Shown piece after piece: positions 1-11,160 of a stretch of 64,000 nt of DNA. How positions within the stretch are numbered: the first letter of the stretch is position 1; the number at the start of each line of letters is the position of its first letter. The DNA lies in the NCBI GenBank assembly GCA_037176705.1, contig CM073889.1, positions 101,573,890 to 101,637,889 of the forward strand, written 5' to 3'. The translations under genes were made by a program, and so were the position numbers. This stretch comes from Molossus alvarezi. Taxonomy: Eukaryota; Chordata; Mammalia; Chiroptera; Molossidae. The notes below the pieces were generated by a model. The model ran no database searches, was not told the origin of the DNA, and saw only the letters and a list, made by a program, of their open reading frames with translations.

Positions 1-212
1 AAAGGTTTTTCAGCCACAATGCTGTAGCGTTTGAATGAATACTCACTGATGGAAGAAGAGAAAGAAAACCAAAGGAATAAGCACATCCAATTCCAGGTTC
101 CAAAGATGAGTTGCTCTTTGGATACAGGGAGTGGGATCAGGGAGCAAGTATCAGCATCCACGGCAAAAAAAATAAAATAAAAATACAAACAAACCTGTGT
201 CACACCCCTCAC
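1..212 (-). other. MYO5B: MYO5B intron 6, 5' end
   Basis: This is the start of the intron after exon 6, beginning with the donor GTGAGG on the minus strand. I see no repeat, gene or strong motif here beyond a short A-rich run near 165-190. Confidence 0.85.
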
Positions 213-356
213 CTGAAAGACCACTCTGGACTTCTCCAACAAGTAGGTCCTCATGTTGGCTCCGATGATGTGGTACCTTTTGTCGAAGCCAATCTGAATA
301 TACTTTCCAAAGCGGCTGCTGTTGTCATTGCGAGTGGTTTTAGCATTTCCGATGGC
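213..356 (-). CDS. MYO5B: MYO5B coding exon 6 (switch I)
   Basis: This 144-nt exon encodes exactly 48 codons, about residues 205-252, starting [18 protein letters not shown] and ending [19 protein letters not shown] (about 214-222) is switch I, whose serines and asparagine bind the gamma-phosphate and magnesium of [26 protein letters not shown] is the conserved strand and helix that follow. The acceptor is TTTGAACAG and the donor GTGAGG; both borders lie between codons and join exon 5 (ending PIME) to give the expected PIMEAIGNAKT. It is the last exon of the gene inside the window, so the rest of the motor, the IQ-motif neck, the coiled coil and the cargo-binding globular tail lie outside to the left. 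Confidence 0.95.
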
Positions 357-1569
357 CTGTTCAAACAAACAGATAAAAGATGTGTGGAACGGGAAGGGCG
401 TTCCTAATTTCAGGACCGTATGTTGTGGCAGCACCTCCGTTCTCTCCCTCTTCCTTCCTTACCGAACCCCTCTGCTGTCGGGATGACAATGGCCAGGCTA
501 CAACAAAACAGGGCATCATTTTCCTGCCTCCTTTGCCCATGAGGATGGCCGTCCACAGTGAGGCATTGATTGATAGGCTCTAGAAAGGAGACCGACTAAC
601 TGGAAGGTGCACCTCATCGTTCTTCCTCTCTTCTTCCTTTTTCCTGCCTGGAACGTGCACGTGATAGCTACAGACGTAGCAGTCACTTTGTGACCATGAG
701 GAAATGTCTAGAGACTCAGAGAGCCCACGGCTCGGACACCCTCCAGCCACTGCACCAGTGCACCAGAGCTCTGAACTTTTTGTGAGAAGATAAAACCTCC
801 TGGGCTGAATCCACCTTGATCAGGTCTCCATGACCAAGCAGTCAAACGTCATTCCCAACCGATAAACGGTGCTTCCCAGAAAGATCACAGGGCAACACCC
901 AGGCCTCTGCGCCTCATCATCAGGACAAACCCGGAAGCCGTCGCCCTCTGGGTGCCATTTCTCACACCGCTGCAGAGGCGCAGATCAAACCAGGTGACGG
1001 TAACGTAAAAAATGAGTGGGTGAACACTCACTCTCAGACAGCACATTGCTCAAGGACTGGCAACGAATACATGAACATTTTAATCCCTTTCACGTGGTGC
1101 ACTTTTGGGGTGGTTAAAATGCTATAAAAATATCCACAAGACATTTTCAGTTGTCTAGAAAATCTGAGGCACAAAGAAGTTGAAAGGAAACCCCAAATCC
1201 CAATCCACCCTCCGCCCCTGCTAGTCAAATCCAAGCCACAGAACTATTAGCACCTCCTGACATCCCCAAACAGAAGGCTCAGCTAGCACCTGCTATTAAG
1301 GCAGACAGAGCAGCTGAAAGCCAATCACTGCTGTTGAAAAGGTGGAAAAGCTGACCTATAATAAACTCTCATGAAAACGTCTTCGCTGTTGTCTTGATCA
1401 GGAAAACTCTCCCTGTTCCTATTTTGAGATGAGTTAAGTGAGGCCTCGAGTCCTGCAACCATTCATTCACAGAAACCTAAGCCTCGCTCCACACTGAGGA
1501 AGGGACTGAGCCCAGGGCAGCCTGTGCCCAACACATCCACTCACCCTCCGAGTACACCTGACGTCACGT

Positions 1570-2000
1570 CCCAGAGCTGTCACGTATCTTCCCACTGCTC
1601 TGTCCTGGACGACGTCAAAGCCTGTCTCCATGGGCCTCCCTTCCCTTCTCGACTCCCACAGTCAGTTCCCCACTCGACCACCAGGGTTTTCTTGTTAAAT
1701 GTACCCGATTATCCCACTCCCTGTGTGCAATGCTTCCGTGGCCCCCTGCCCTCTGTGGATCGGACCCAGCCTGCCTCTAGTCACGCTTGCCTTCGGTCTC
1801 CATCCTCAAACAATCCTGAACTCCTTTTCCGCCCTCGAAAGCCCCGTGTTCGCTCTGCCCCCCCCTGTTTCACACGCGTGTTCCCTCTTCTGGGAGCACT
1901 CCCTTCCCCACCCCGGGCTGGCGCCTCCTGCTGCATGCTCCCCCGTCTCTGCCCTTGCCCTGTTTCCCCCGCCCTGTCCTCCACGAGCCCCCACCACCAC
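1570..2000 (+). mobile_element. L2-like LINE fragment
   Basis: Pyrimidine-rich DNA with the layout of L2 3' sequence, for example CACGCGTGTTCCCTCTTCTG followed by GGAGCACTCCCTTCC. It explains the overlapping open frames here (up to 184 codons), which come from low stop-codon density. Confidence 0.5.
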
Positions 2001-2589
2001 CACGAGGGCAGGACTGCACGTTGGCTTCAATGGAAGAGAAAACAAACTTGGGTTTCCGTTTTCCTCCCAGTGAAATGAGAGTTTTGGAGTCCTTGCCCTC
2101 AAAGGTCACTTGCCACCCTAAGACCCTAAAATCTTCTGTTGGGGTTGCAATATATACTTTCTCTTTTTAGGGTTAAAGTGTGCAAAGCTTCCTATGCATC
2201 ATGGATGCAGAGCTGACTTTGCAGGGACGTGGAGTGTGTAACCTTGTCACACGGAGTCGCTCTAAAGGGCACGTGAGGGCATGGAACCCACCCAAGGTCA
2301 GAGCCAGGCTCGGGTCGGCCAAGCTGACTGACTCTGAAGGAGACGGCTAATCAGAGGAGTTAACGTCTAGCGTCCTCCCATCATGGGAGAGCGAGACTCA
2401 TCTCACCCACCAAACTCATCATCTCATCAGAGGTCTCCATGTCCCACCTCTTCACAGATCTGCTCCTTCAAGGCACCGCACCACACGCCGCCACTATATT
2501 GAGGAAGCTGCTTCTGTTTGGGAAATGGCAGGGAGGGCTATATTCCCTAAATCTCTGGTGAATGTGATTGTTTTCCAAGCCTCCACCAT

Positions 2590-2720
2590 GAGCCAGGTCC
2601 TGAGCTGGGCTCCTTTAGGCTCCTTTAGTCCTGACAGGGACCCGAGAAGCCAGGCATTAATAATTTTCAACCTATTTATGGGAAAACAGACTCAGAAGGA
2701 TTAGGTAGTGTGTCCATGTG
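2590..2720 (-). mobile_element. MIR SINE fragment
   Basis: Contains the reverse-strand MIR core: GAGCCAGGTCCTGAGCTGGG then a TATTTATGGGAAAACAGACT block followed by AGAAGG. Confidence 0.6.
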
Positions 2721-2939
2721 GCTGGGAAGTTTCTGGATGATAAACTCAGGCATGCATGAGTCTAAAGTCGGTGTTCATACCAGGAATTCCACAGTCCTTG
2801 TCCGAATCTCCAAACCACGCCCTCAAGAGGCACATGTGGGTAAATTCCCACGTCTCCAAGGCCAGGACGAACCGAAGGACAGAGACAAAGGGACATTCAT
2901 TTTCACGTATATCTTTTTAGGAAAAAGAGGGGAAAACCA

Positions 2940-3176
2940 CCCTGGCCGGTTTGGCTCAGCAGTTAGAGCGTCGGCCTGTGGACCAATGAGTCGCAGGTTC
3001 GATTCCGGTCAAGGGCACGTACCTCAGTTGCAGTTCGTCCCCAGCCCTGGTTAGTTTGTGAGGGAGGCAACCAGTCGATATGTCCCTCTCACATCGATGT
3101 TTCTCTCTCTCTGGCTCTCTCCCACTCTGTCTGACGAAAATGTTCTCGGGTGAGGATTAAAAAAAGGGGGGGGGGG
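2940..3176 (+). mobile_element. VES-type bat SINE
   Basis: The head CCTGGCCGGTTTGGCTCAG followed by a B-box-like GGTTCGATTCC is the tRNA-derived 5' part of bat VES SINEs. The body ends with the family's GTTCTCGGGTGAGGATT and an A-run that passes into a G-run. Full length, about 235 bp, no gene function expected. Confidence 0.9.
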
Positions 3177-4139
3177 TAGACTCTCCGAGGATAGGAGAGG
3201 ACCAACTCATTACTCTGACAATTGCTAAGTAAGAAATCAAACATCCGCCCTCTTTTTTCTTTGTCAGTGCTATCAGGGTGACTTAGTGGATGACATTTTA
3301 TCTTCCTGGACTCATTTCACCTAAGAACAGAGGGGAGAGAGAACAAGAGAATCACCATCCTGTAAGTCCGGAGGAATTAACGGGCCGAGGCATAACTGAT
3401 GGCGGCTTAGCGTCAGAAAAACAGCTGGAGATTCTGTGCCTCCTGACAGGAGCACGTAACATTGCCAACGAAGGATTCTTGTTTTTCTTTTTAAAACAGG
3501 AAACCCGAATCGAATTGGGCCTCTAAATTTTACTACCCTTCTGCAAGAAATACAGGGGATACAGAAACATGTTAATAATATCATGAGTCAGTAGAGGCCA
3601 ATTTGTAGAAAATTCCAGGGGACAATCTCACTTCAACTCATAAGTCTCAATTCCAAAATTTTTTAAAAATTCAAATTTTGTAACTGGGAAATTGGTGACA
3701 AGAGCCTGGACCGTGCCAGAGATCACTCCGTAGGGAAAGCTTGCCCAACGTCTGAAATCGCTGCTGAAAGATACGTCCTCTTTACTTTACTTGGCTGCTT
3801 TGGGGCGTGATGGGATGGGTTTACGAGTATCCTGAAAGTATAAAATGGTACCACACAGGGAAGAGGTTGCATTATTACTACCACACCTGGAAACTCTACT
3901 CTGGGTATGAAGAACGTCCAACTTCTGTGTGTGTGTGAAGAATCTGGATGTAGTTCTTTAGTTTTCATACCCTTGCTAGATTTTTCTGGATACTGACTTA
4001 GGAAATGTTTTGAAGCACGAGAGACACAAATCCGATTGTTACGGATGATAAAAGCCCAAGCTCTGACCATCACGGAGTCCACAGTCCCACAAAAGAGGCC
4101 AATACGATGCAAACAGTTAAAATTTGGAAAATAAGCAAA

Positions 4140-4980
4140 TGATATAAGCAGGAAATTTACAGAAGAAACTCATATGACCAATAACCATCAGAAAGAGAGA
4201 CGCGGCCTCAGCAGTAATCGGAGGGACGCGGGCTGAAACGACGGTCCAGAGCTGCAGTAACCGAGAAGGACTCACGTTGTACACGAGGAGGGGCTGTATG
4301 GAAAAGGAGACTCCCTACACTGCTGGTTCAAGTGTAAACTGGAACCACCGTCCTGAAGAATAATTGGGCACATCTATGAAACAGCATGCATGCACCTAGC
4401 AACTCATCACCTCTACTTCTAGATAGTACCCAGAGACACGCAGAGACGTGTACAAGTAAGCATGGCGACGTCCATGCAGACTGTATGTGACACTAAAATA
4501 AATCTAACCTAAAATGTCTACTAATGGGGGGAAGAGATAAGTAAAATGTGGTATATTCATACAATGGATACCATAAAGCTGTTCTACTTAGTAAACTAGA
4601 GTGTGTTGCATGGATAAATAAAAAATGTTGAGTGAAAAGCTAGTTAGAAACTGGGTGACAGAGCCCTGGCCGGTTTGGCTCAGCGGTTAGAGCGATGACC
4701 CGTGGACCAAAGGAAACGGCTGACAGACTGTGACACCATTTGTGGATAACACCACAGAACAAGGGTCTCTGTGGTTTATGCATGGACAAATCTGTAGTAA
4801 AATAAAAATGGAAACGAGTAACTTCTACATCATTGGGATTATAACAACGAGGGGCACACCCGGTAGTGTGGAAACAGAAAGGGAGCGACCAGCCATGCGC
4901 AGCGGGAGGAACAGGGCTCTAGGTGTAAAACAAAGCGGATCTTAAAGGGCGATGGGCTCCAGCCCGCAGGAGAAGGGCTC
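4140..4980 (+). mobile_element. Ancient L1 3' fragment
   Basis: Diverged plus-strand sequence with L1 phrases such as CACTGCTGGTTCAAGTGTAA and GTGGTATATTCATACAATGG, a known part of ORF2's end. The truncated SINE at 4663 lies inside it. Edges are approximate. Confidence 0.7.
4663..4712 (+). mobile_element. VES SINE, 3'-truncated fragment
   Basis: Only about 50 bp of the SINE head (GCCCTGGCCGGTTTGGCTCA through the A-box region) is present; it stops abruptly before the B box. It sits within an old L1 fragment. Confidence 0.75.
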
Positions 4981-5180
4981 CGTCTGTGAGTGCAGCGCGG
5001 GCACAGGGCAGGGTGCTGAGAGAAAGCGCAGGTGTGACGTGGCTCCAGTATGTTGACACACAAGAGAAACCAATAGGCGATGGGGTCAGTAAGGTATGTT
5101 GGGGACAGATTCTTATATAGGTTAATAGTTACAGGCTTTCTTGTTTATCTTTAATAAAAAAAAAAAAAAAAAAAAATCAA

Positions 5181-5434
5181 GCCCTGGCCAGTTTTGCTCA
5201 GTGGTTACAGTGTTGGCCTGTAGACCAAAGGGTCGTGGGTTTGATTCTCAGTCAAGGGTACATACCTCGGTTGCAGGTTCGACCCCTGGCCCCTGCTGGG
5301 TTGTGTGGAAGGCAGCCAATCGATGTGTCTCTTTCACATCCATGCCCTTGCCCCCACCCCCCACCACCTTCCTCCTTTCCACTCTACCTAAAAAGCAATG
5401 GAAAAATATCCTCGAGTGAGGATTTAAAAAAAAG
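5181..5434 (+). mobile_element. VES-type bat SINE
   Basis: Full-length copy with the GCCCTGGCC head, B-box-like GGTTTGATTC, and the tail CCTCGAGTGAGGATTT plus A-run. An A-run just before the head (5154-5176) and the repeated TCAAGCCCTG on both sides suggest insertion next to an A-rich site, though the duplication overlaps the SINE head and is ambiguous. Confidence 0.88.
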
Positions 5435-6519
5435 TCAAGCCCTGAAAATTACATAGTAACTGGTCTTAGTTTCTCTCCATTTTCCGAACTGAAACCCTAG
5501 CCTCCTTTCTTTCTCCCAAGACTGGGGCGGGGGAGCACAGGGGGTGCTCTGTGGCTCCCACAGTTGTATGCCAGCAGACTCCAGTCACCCCAAGAAGTCA
5601 CAAGACCCCTTGGCCTGAACTTGGGTTCTGCCCCTGCTCGAACAGTCTCTTGATTACCAATGTCCTTTTAATCAGCGCCAACTTGTGAACAAGCTATTCC
5701 CAGGCTGCTGACAAGCTCTTACACAGAATGGGGTCAGAGACCTCTGGCGCTGACAATAAATCAGCCCGATCCATTAATTCGAACAACTGGCACTTAGCGC
5801 AGCCCACTGGGAACTCTGCCTCCTCAGACTGCCCTCCACGCCTGGCCTCCCAGGGGCGGCTGCAGTTGCCGGGCTGTGAGTAAGAGACGATGACATGCCT
5901 CCCCGAGCGAGGCAGGGGCAATCATTGGCCGCCGTCCCGATTAAGAGGCCTGTGTTGGCCATGGCCCTCGAGGAGCCAGAGCCGACTGGGCTTCCTGGAC
6001 ACAAGGACCCAGCTAGACTCTGAACTGGTGAAAAGTTGGGTTTTGCAAGTACAAAAGGCTCCCTTCTCTGCGTGGCAACACTCTTTCTAACCCCGCCCAG
6101 AATCCTTCCTGGCTACTCTCCTTCCTAACACTTAATAACGGCTCAAGGGACAGTCTCCAGGACGACAAAATTCTACATTTGACAGAATGAGCCCTCGGGA
6201 CTTACACAGTTTCCCAAATACCCACTGGGCAAGGCAGAAACTTAATGTTCCGAGCCCAAACTGTTGCAGCATTTATTTACATGTCATCGTGCAGGATCAG
6301 GAGGCTGGTCATGGACACACTCTTCCTCCTTCCAGACCTGAGCCACGGAACTGCACCTGGGGTGTGTGGGTTGTGCCGATGGCACTCACACCTCTCCCAG
6401 GCCGAAGCACCTGCTCCCAGCAGTCCACCGGCCTCCTCGGGCCACAGCGGATACTGAAAGTATTAGATCATTTTAGATCCCCGTCAGTTGAAAAGCATTC
6501 CCGAAGCAGGAACTCAGAT

Positions 6520-7000
6520 ACTTGCGTGCCAATGGGCACAGTAGCATTCTTCAGGGTAGCCAAACAGTGGAAACAACCCAGTGGCCATCAACAGAGGAAT
6601 GAACAATGAAAAGATGGTATATCCACACAATAAAATAGTGTCCAGCTGTAAAAAGGATACATTCTACTCAAATCAACTTTGAAAGCATGCTAAGTGAAAT
6701 AAACCAGACCCCAAAGGACAAATACTGTACGATTCCACTTATATGAGGTTCCTGGAAGAAGCACATTCGTAGAGACAGAAAGCAGAATGATGGCTGCCCA
6801 GGGCGGGGGTGGGGGGAGGCAGAATCTGGAGTTAGTGTTCAATGGGTACAGGGTTTCTGTTTGCAATGGTGAAAAAGTCCTGGAAATGGATACTGGTGAT
6901 TTGTTGCATAACATGTGACTGTACTTAATGCCACTCAACTGTATACTTAAAGTGGTAAATTTATACTTACATGTTTTATTACCATAAAATGTAAAAAGAA
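6520..7000 (+). mobile_element. Ancient L1 3' fragment
   Basis: The plus strand has the end-of-ORF2 pattern (GTGGCCATCAACAGAGGAAT, then a TACGATTCCACTTATATGAG box) and an old 3' UTR ending near ACTGTATACTTAAAGTGG. Diverged and non-coding. Confidence 0.8.
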
Positions 7001-7661
7001 ATCATTCGCCCTGTGTCTTGCGCATGTTTGATGATATAGTGGTCTACATTCATTAAATGCTCATCTTGACTAATAATGAACTTTGTTCAGCCACCAGAGA
7101 TCAAGCAGATTTCTCCCCTTTTCTGTTTTATCCAGAGCAACTCCTTACTCTATTTCCAAAAGAGGAGACACTCTGCCTTTGAAATCCTACTGCCTGATAA
7201 AGATGAAGTGAATTTGAACCTCCCGGCGAAGAAGCTGAAAGCCCGGTCTCACCCCCACCTGCTGTCTTCCTTGACCCAGCTGAGGTACAGTAGACGAGCC
7301 AACGGAGGCCAGGCCTCGGGCCACGACCACTCTCGGAACTGGGGCCATGGCCCGGCCCCCACCTCAGGGCTTAGAATACACGCTGCAAGCGAATGGGCTA
7401 CCCACTGAATGCCTGACAATAGGGCGCTAAAGAAATTATACTAAAACCACGTATTAACGTATGTTTGCAGCCAGCGGGACAGTTATAAAAAATGTATGAT
7501 GTGGGGACAAGGCTTGCCTACAAGACTCAGTGAAAAGGCTGGAAGGAAACACACCAAAGTGTTGGATGGTGGTCAGCAGGCTGCAGGACTGGGGGGGGAG
7601 AGTGGACTTTCCTTCACGCTTACATCTGTTCCAGTGAGCCTTCCTCGCCTCGTTAATAGGA

Positions 7662-7839
7662 CAGTGGTTCTCACAGTGTGGTACCCAGACCAGCAGCAGC
7701 AGCATCACCTGGGAACCTGGGAGGCATGCAGATTCGTGGTCCCCAGACCCTCTGCCTCAGAGACGGCCTGGGGCCCAGCAATCTGCTTTAACAAGCCCTC
7801 CAGGTGATTCTGATGCCCAGGCAAGGGTAAGGACCACTA
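7662..7839 (+). mobile_element. MER5-type hAT transposon fossil
   Basis: Starts CAGTGGTTCTCACAGTGTGG and ends near CAAGGGTAAGGACCACTAC, the terminal inverted repeats of MER5-like elements. Inside are CATCACCTGGGAACCTGGGA and CAAGCCCTCCAGGTGATTCT. Non-autonomous. Confidence 0.85.
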
Positions 7840-9122
7840 CAGCAGAATAAAGTTTTCTATTTGCTTTTATCTGTCTGGAAAAATGCATTCAACTGTATTA
7901 ACGATTTCCCAATTCACATAAGAACAGATACCGAAAGTAGCTGTGGTCAAATTCTCATGGAATCCGCTGTGCCTACTCCTCAGTAGAGAATCAAGTTCTC
8001 CAGATAATACAACTTGGTTGGCAGGAGATCTTGCCTGAAGAATCAATGAACTCCTACGAACTGAGTCTCAGAATGTACTCCTGCCCTTGGTGAAGGAAGG
8101 AGGAGAGAGGATACCTGGGCAGGTCCAGGCCGGTGTTGGTTCCCCCAACTCCAAAATAATCTGAGAGAGCAACCACCCTGGTGACTTGTGAATTAATCAG
8201 TGGGGTTCAAGGCACTGCCCAGAAATCTGATGTCATCTTGGCAGCTTTTGGCCTCAATGAATTTTCTTCTTCCTAAAACAAAGGGGCTGCCCAGGGTTGG
8301 CAGAGGCTGAGCTCCTACCGGGCTGTAACCCCGACACCAGTGAAGAGCCTCGGAGTCAAAGGCAGGTCATCAGAGTGGCCCAGAAACCGGATGGCCATTC
8401 AGTGCTACTCCACCAGGGTTACGTTTTCACAGAGAGAGGGAGAAGAGGAGAAACCGAGTTCTGACCCTAAACCATGATTAGTGATACAGAGCAAGGTCCA
8501 AGTTTCAGGGCCTCGCTGGCCTGCACCTGCACTGAGTGCTCTGGGCCCCCCTGACCCAGGGGTGATGGGGAGGGTGTGAAGACGCCGACAGGACGAGCCC
8601 TGGCCAGTTCCTTCCATCCCAGGCGACTGTTTCCTGGGGATCTTCAACGGATTCTGTTATTACGTAGCTTTTGGCTCTACCTCCCCCTCAAAGGCTAACA
8701 GGTCCAGGTATATTCTAGGGGGAAAAAGGAATCTTCCAGCCAGGCTTCCCCTCCCCCATGAGAATGTTCTCCTGGCTCAGTGGGCCTTTCACATCGAGTG
8801 GTTTTGGTGGAACATTGATTTGCTGACACGCGATGGCAGCAGAGGGGGCGGTAGACAGAGAAGGACAGTCTGCACCATTCAGCAGAGTGAGACCAGGAAA
8901 CATGAAGAGGACCCTCTACTCAATACTGGGTCCCTGGAGGATGCTACCAGGTTAGACTACTCCCAAATCTGTGGCCCCAGGGCACCTTCGTAATGTTCTG
9001 CTCAGCAGTGGGCAACGATGCTGAGCCTGTGAGGTGCTTCCCGGGATTCCTGGGAGCAGCCACACGAGGCTGGACAGCCAGCAGTCCTGTGCCAGCGGAA
9101 GGGACTCCAACCAAGACGTTCA

Positions 9123-9653
<531 letters not shown>

Positions 9654-9845
9654 TCACCCTTGTTTCTATAACATGCCCACTTTGTGCCACTGTGGAAGTT
9701 ATCATTTTTTCAAGAACAAGGATCTTTTCTTCTCCTCTTGTATTTTTAAGCCTAGTGTGCCCGCAGTTTTGAACATTTGTGTTCATATATATGTAACACA
9801 AAGGGCAGCCATCAGCCAGCAGGCTGGTCTTGCTTCAAGTTTCCC

Positions 9846-9893
9846 AGAAATCAGATAAAACAGCTATCAATTGCAATAAGAGGGATTTCGGTC
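9846..9893. repeat. 48-bp segment, copy 1
   Basis: Matches 11113-11160 in the same orientation at 44 of 48 positions. This copy is in sequence that otherwise shows no repeat. Confidence 0.85.
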
Positions 9894-10658
9894 GGACTAA
9901 ATGGAAGGAAGAAAGAAGATACTCTGCGTCAGATAAAAATGCATCTGTATTTATCCCTTTAAAACAGATAGGAGGAAGACAGGAGAGTAGTGGAAAGAGC
10001 AGCCTGTGAGGTCTCCAGGAAACACGGATGTTCAAGCAAGGAGCTGAGGACAAACGTCTGGGCCGCAGGTTTGGGAGGCGAATTGCTCGTAAGGGTGACA
10101 CTCAGCCACCTACCGCTAGCTCACAAAGGCACGGCCAGGAGGCAGGCACTTGGCTTTCAATCTCCAGTGCTTGGCACAAAGCATACACTCGGTATGTATA
10201 GTTGGACTAGAAGCTTCTTAGGGATCAACCAACCCCCTCTTTTCCAGATGAGGAAACGGAGAAGTGTGAAAGTAGATTTAGAACACAGGTCTCCTGGCAC
10301 CAGCCCAATACTCTTAATACCAGCTCCAGTGGCTTCATGGGTAGAGAGGGTTATAGAAGAATGAACAAGTTCTGGCAAGGGTGTGGAGAAAAGGGGACTC
10401 CAGCACACTGCTAGTGGGAATGCAGACCGGTGCAGCCACTATGAAAAACAATATGGTGTTTCCTCAAAAAATTAAAAATGGAACTGCCATTTGACCCAGT
10501 GATCCCACTTCTAGGACTATAGCCTAAGAAGCCTGAAACACCCATCAGAAAGAATATATGCACCCCTATGCTCATAGCAGCACTGTTTACAATCGCTAAG
10601 ATCTGGAAACAGGCCAAGTGTCCATCAGTAGACGAATGGATAAAAAAGTTGTAGTACA

Positions 10659-10904
10659 GCCCGGTTTGGCTCAGCGGTTAGAGCATCAGCCTGTGGTCCT
10701 GAGAGACCCTGGTTCGGTTCCCGCTAAGGGTGCGTACCTCGGTTACAGTTTGTCCCCGGCCCTGGTCGGCGTGCGGGTAGCAGCCACTCGATGTGTTCCT
10801 TTCACATCGATGTTTCTTTCTCTCTCTCTCTCTGTTCCTCTCTCTCCCTCCCACTCTACCTGAACAAAAGATGGAAAAATGTCCTCGGGTGAAGATAAAA
10901 AAAA
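10659..10904 (+). mobile_element. VES SINE inserted in an L1
   Basis: The SINE interrupts L1 ORF2-derived sequence. Its head GCCCGGTTTGGCTCAG and tail GTCCTCGGGTGAAGATAAAA are intact. It is flanked by a perfect target-site duplication AAAAAGTTGTAGTACA at 10643-10658 and 10905-10920, and L1 sequence resumes exactly after it. The duplication is undamaged, so the insertion is younger than the L1. Confidence 0.95.
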
Positions 10905-11112
10905 AAAAAGTTGTAGTACATATACACAATGGAGTACTATGAAGCTGTAAGAACAAAAGATCACTTATCCTTTGAGACAACATGGAGGGACCTGGAGAGT
11001 ATTATGCAGAGCGAAATAAGCCAATCAGAGAAAGACAAATACCACATGATCTCACTTACTTATGGAATATAATGAACAAAAAAGTCAACCAAAAGAGATC
11101 CAGAGTCATGGA

Positions 11113-11160
11113 AGAAATCCGATAAAACAGCTATCAATCGCAATATGAGGGATTTCAGTC
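11113..11160. repeat. 48-bp segment, copy 2 inside an L1 3' UTR
   Basis: Matches 9846-9893 at 44 of 48 positions. In the L1 copies at 20047 and 34774 the corresponding place has different and shorter sequence. Confidence 0.85.

Noticed and set aside
1524..2078. A 184-codon open frame on the plus strand
   Set aside because: Pyrimidine-rich DNA with few stops, overlapping L2-like sequence; several frames on both strands are open here and none looks like a protein family.
2940..3012. tRNA gene, from A-box and B-box-like sequence (also at the other SINE heads)
   Set aside because: The match covers only the promoter boxes in the head of VES SINEs; no complete cloverleaf or anticodon arm fits, and the sequence continues into SINE body and A-tail.
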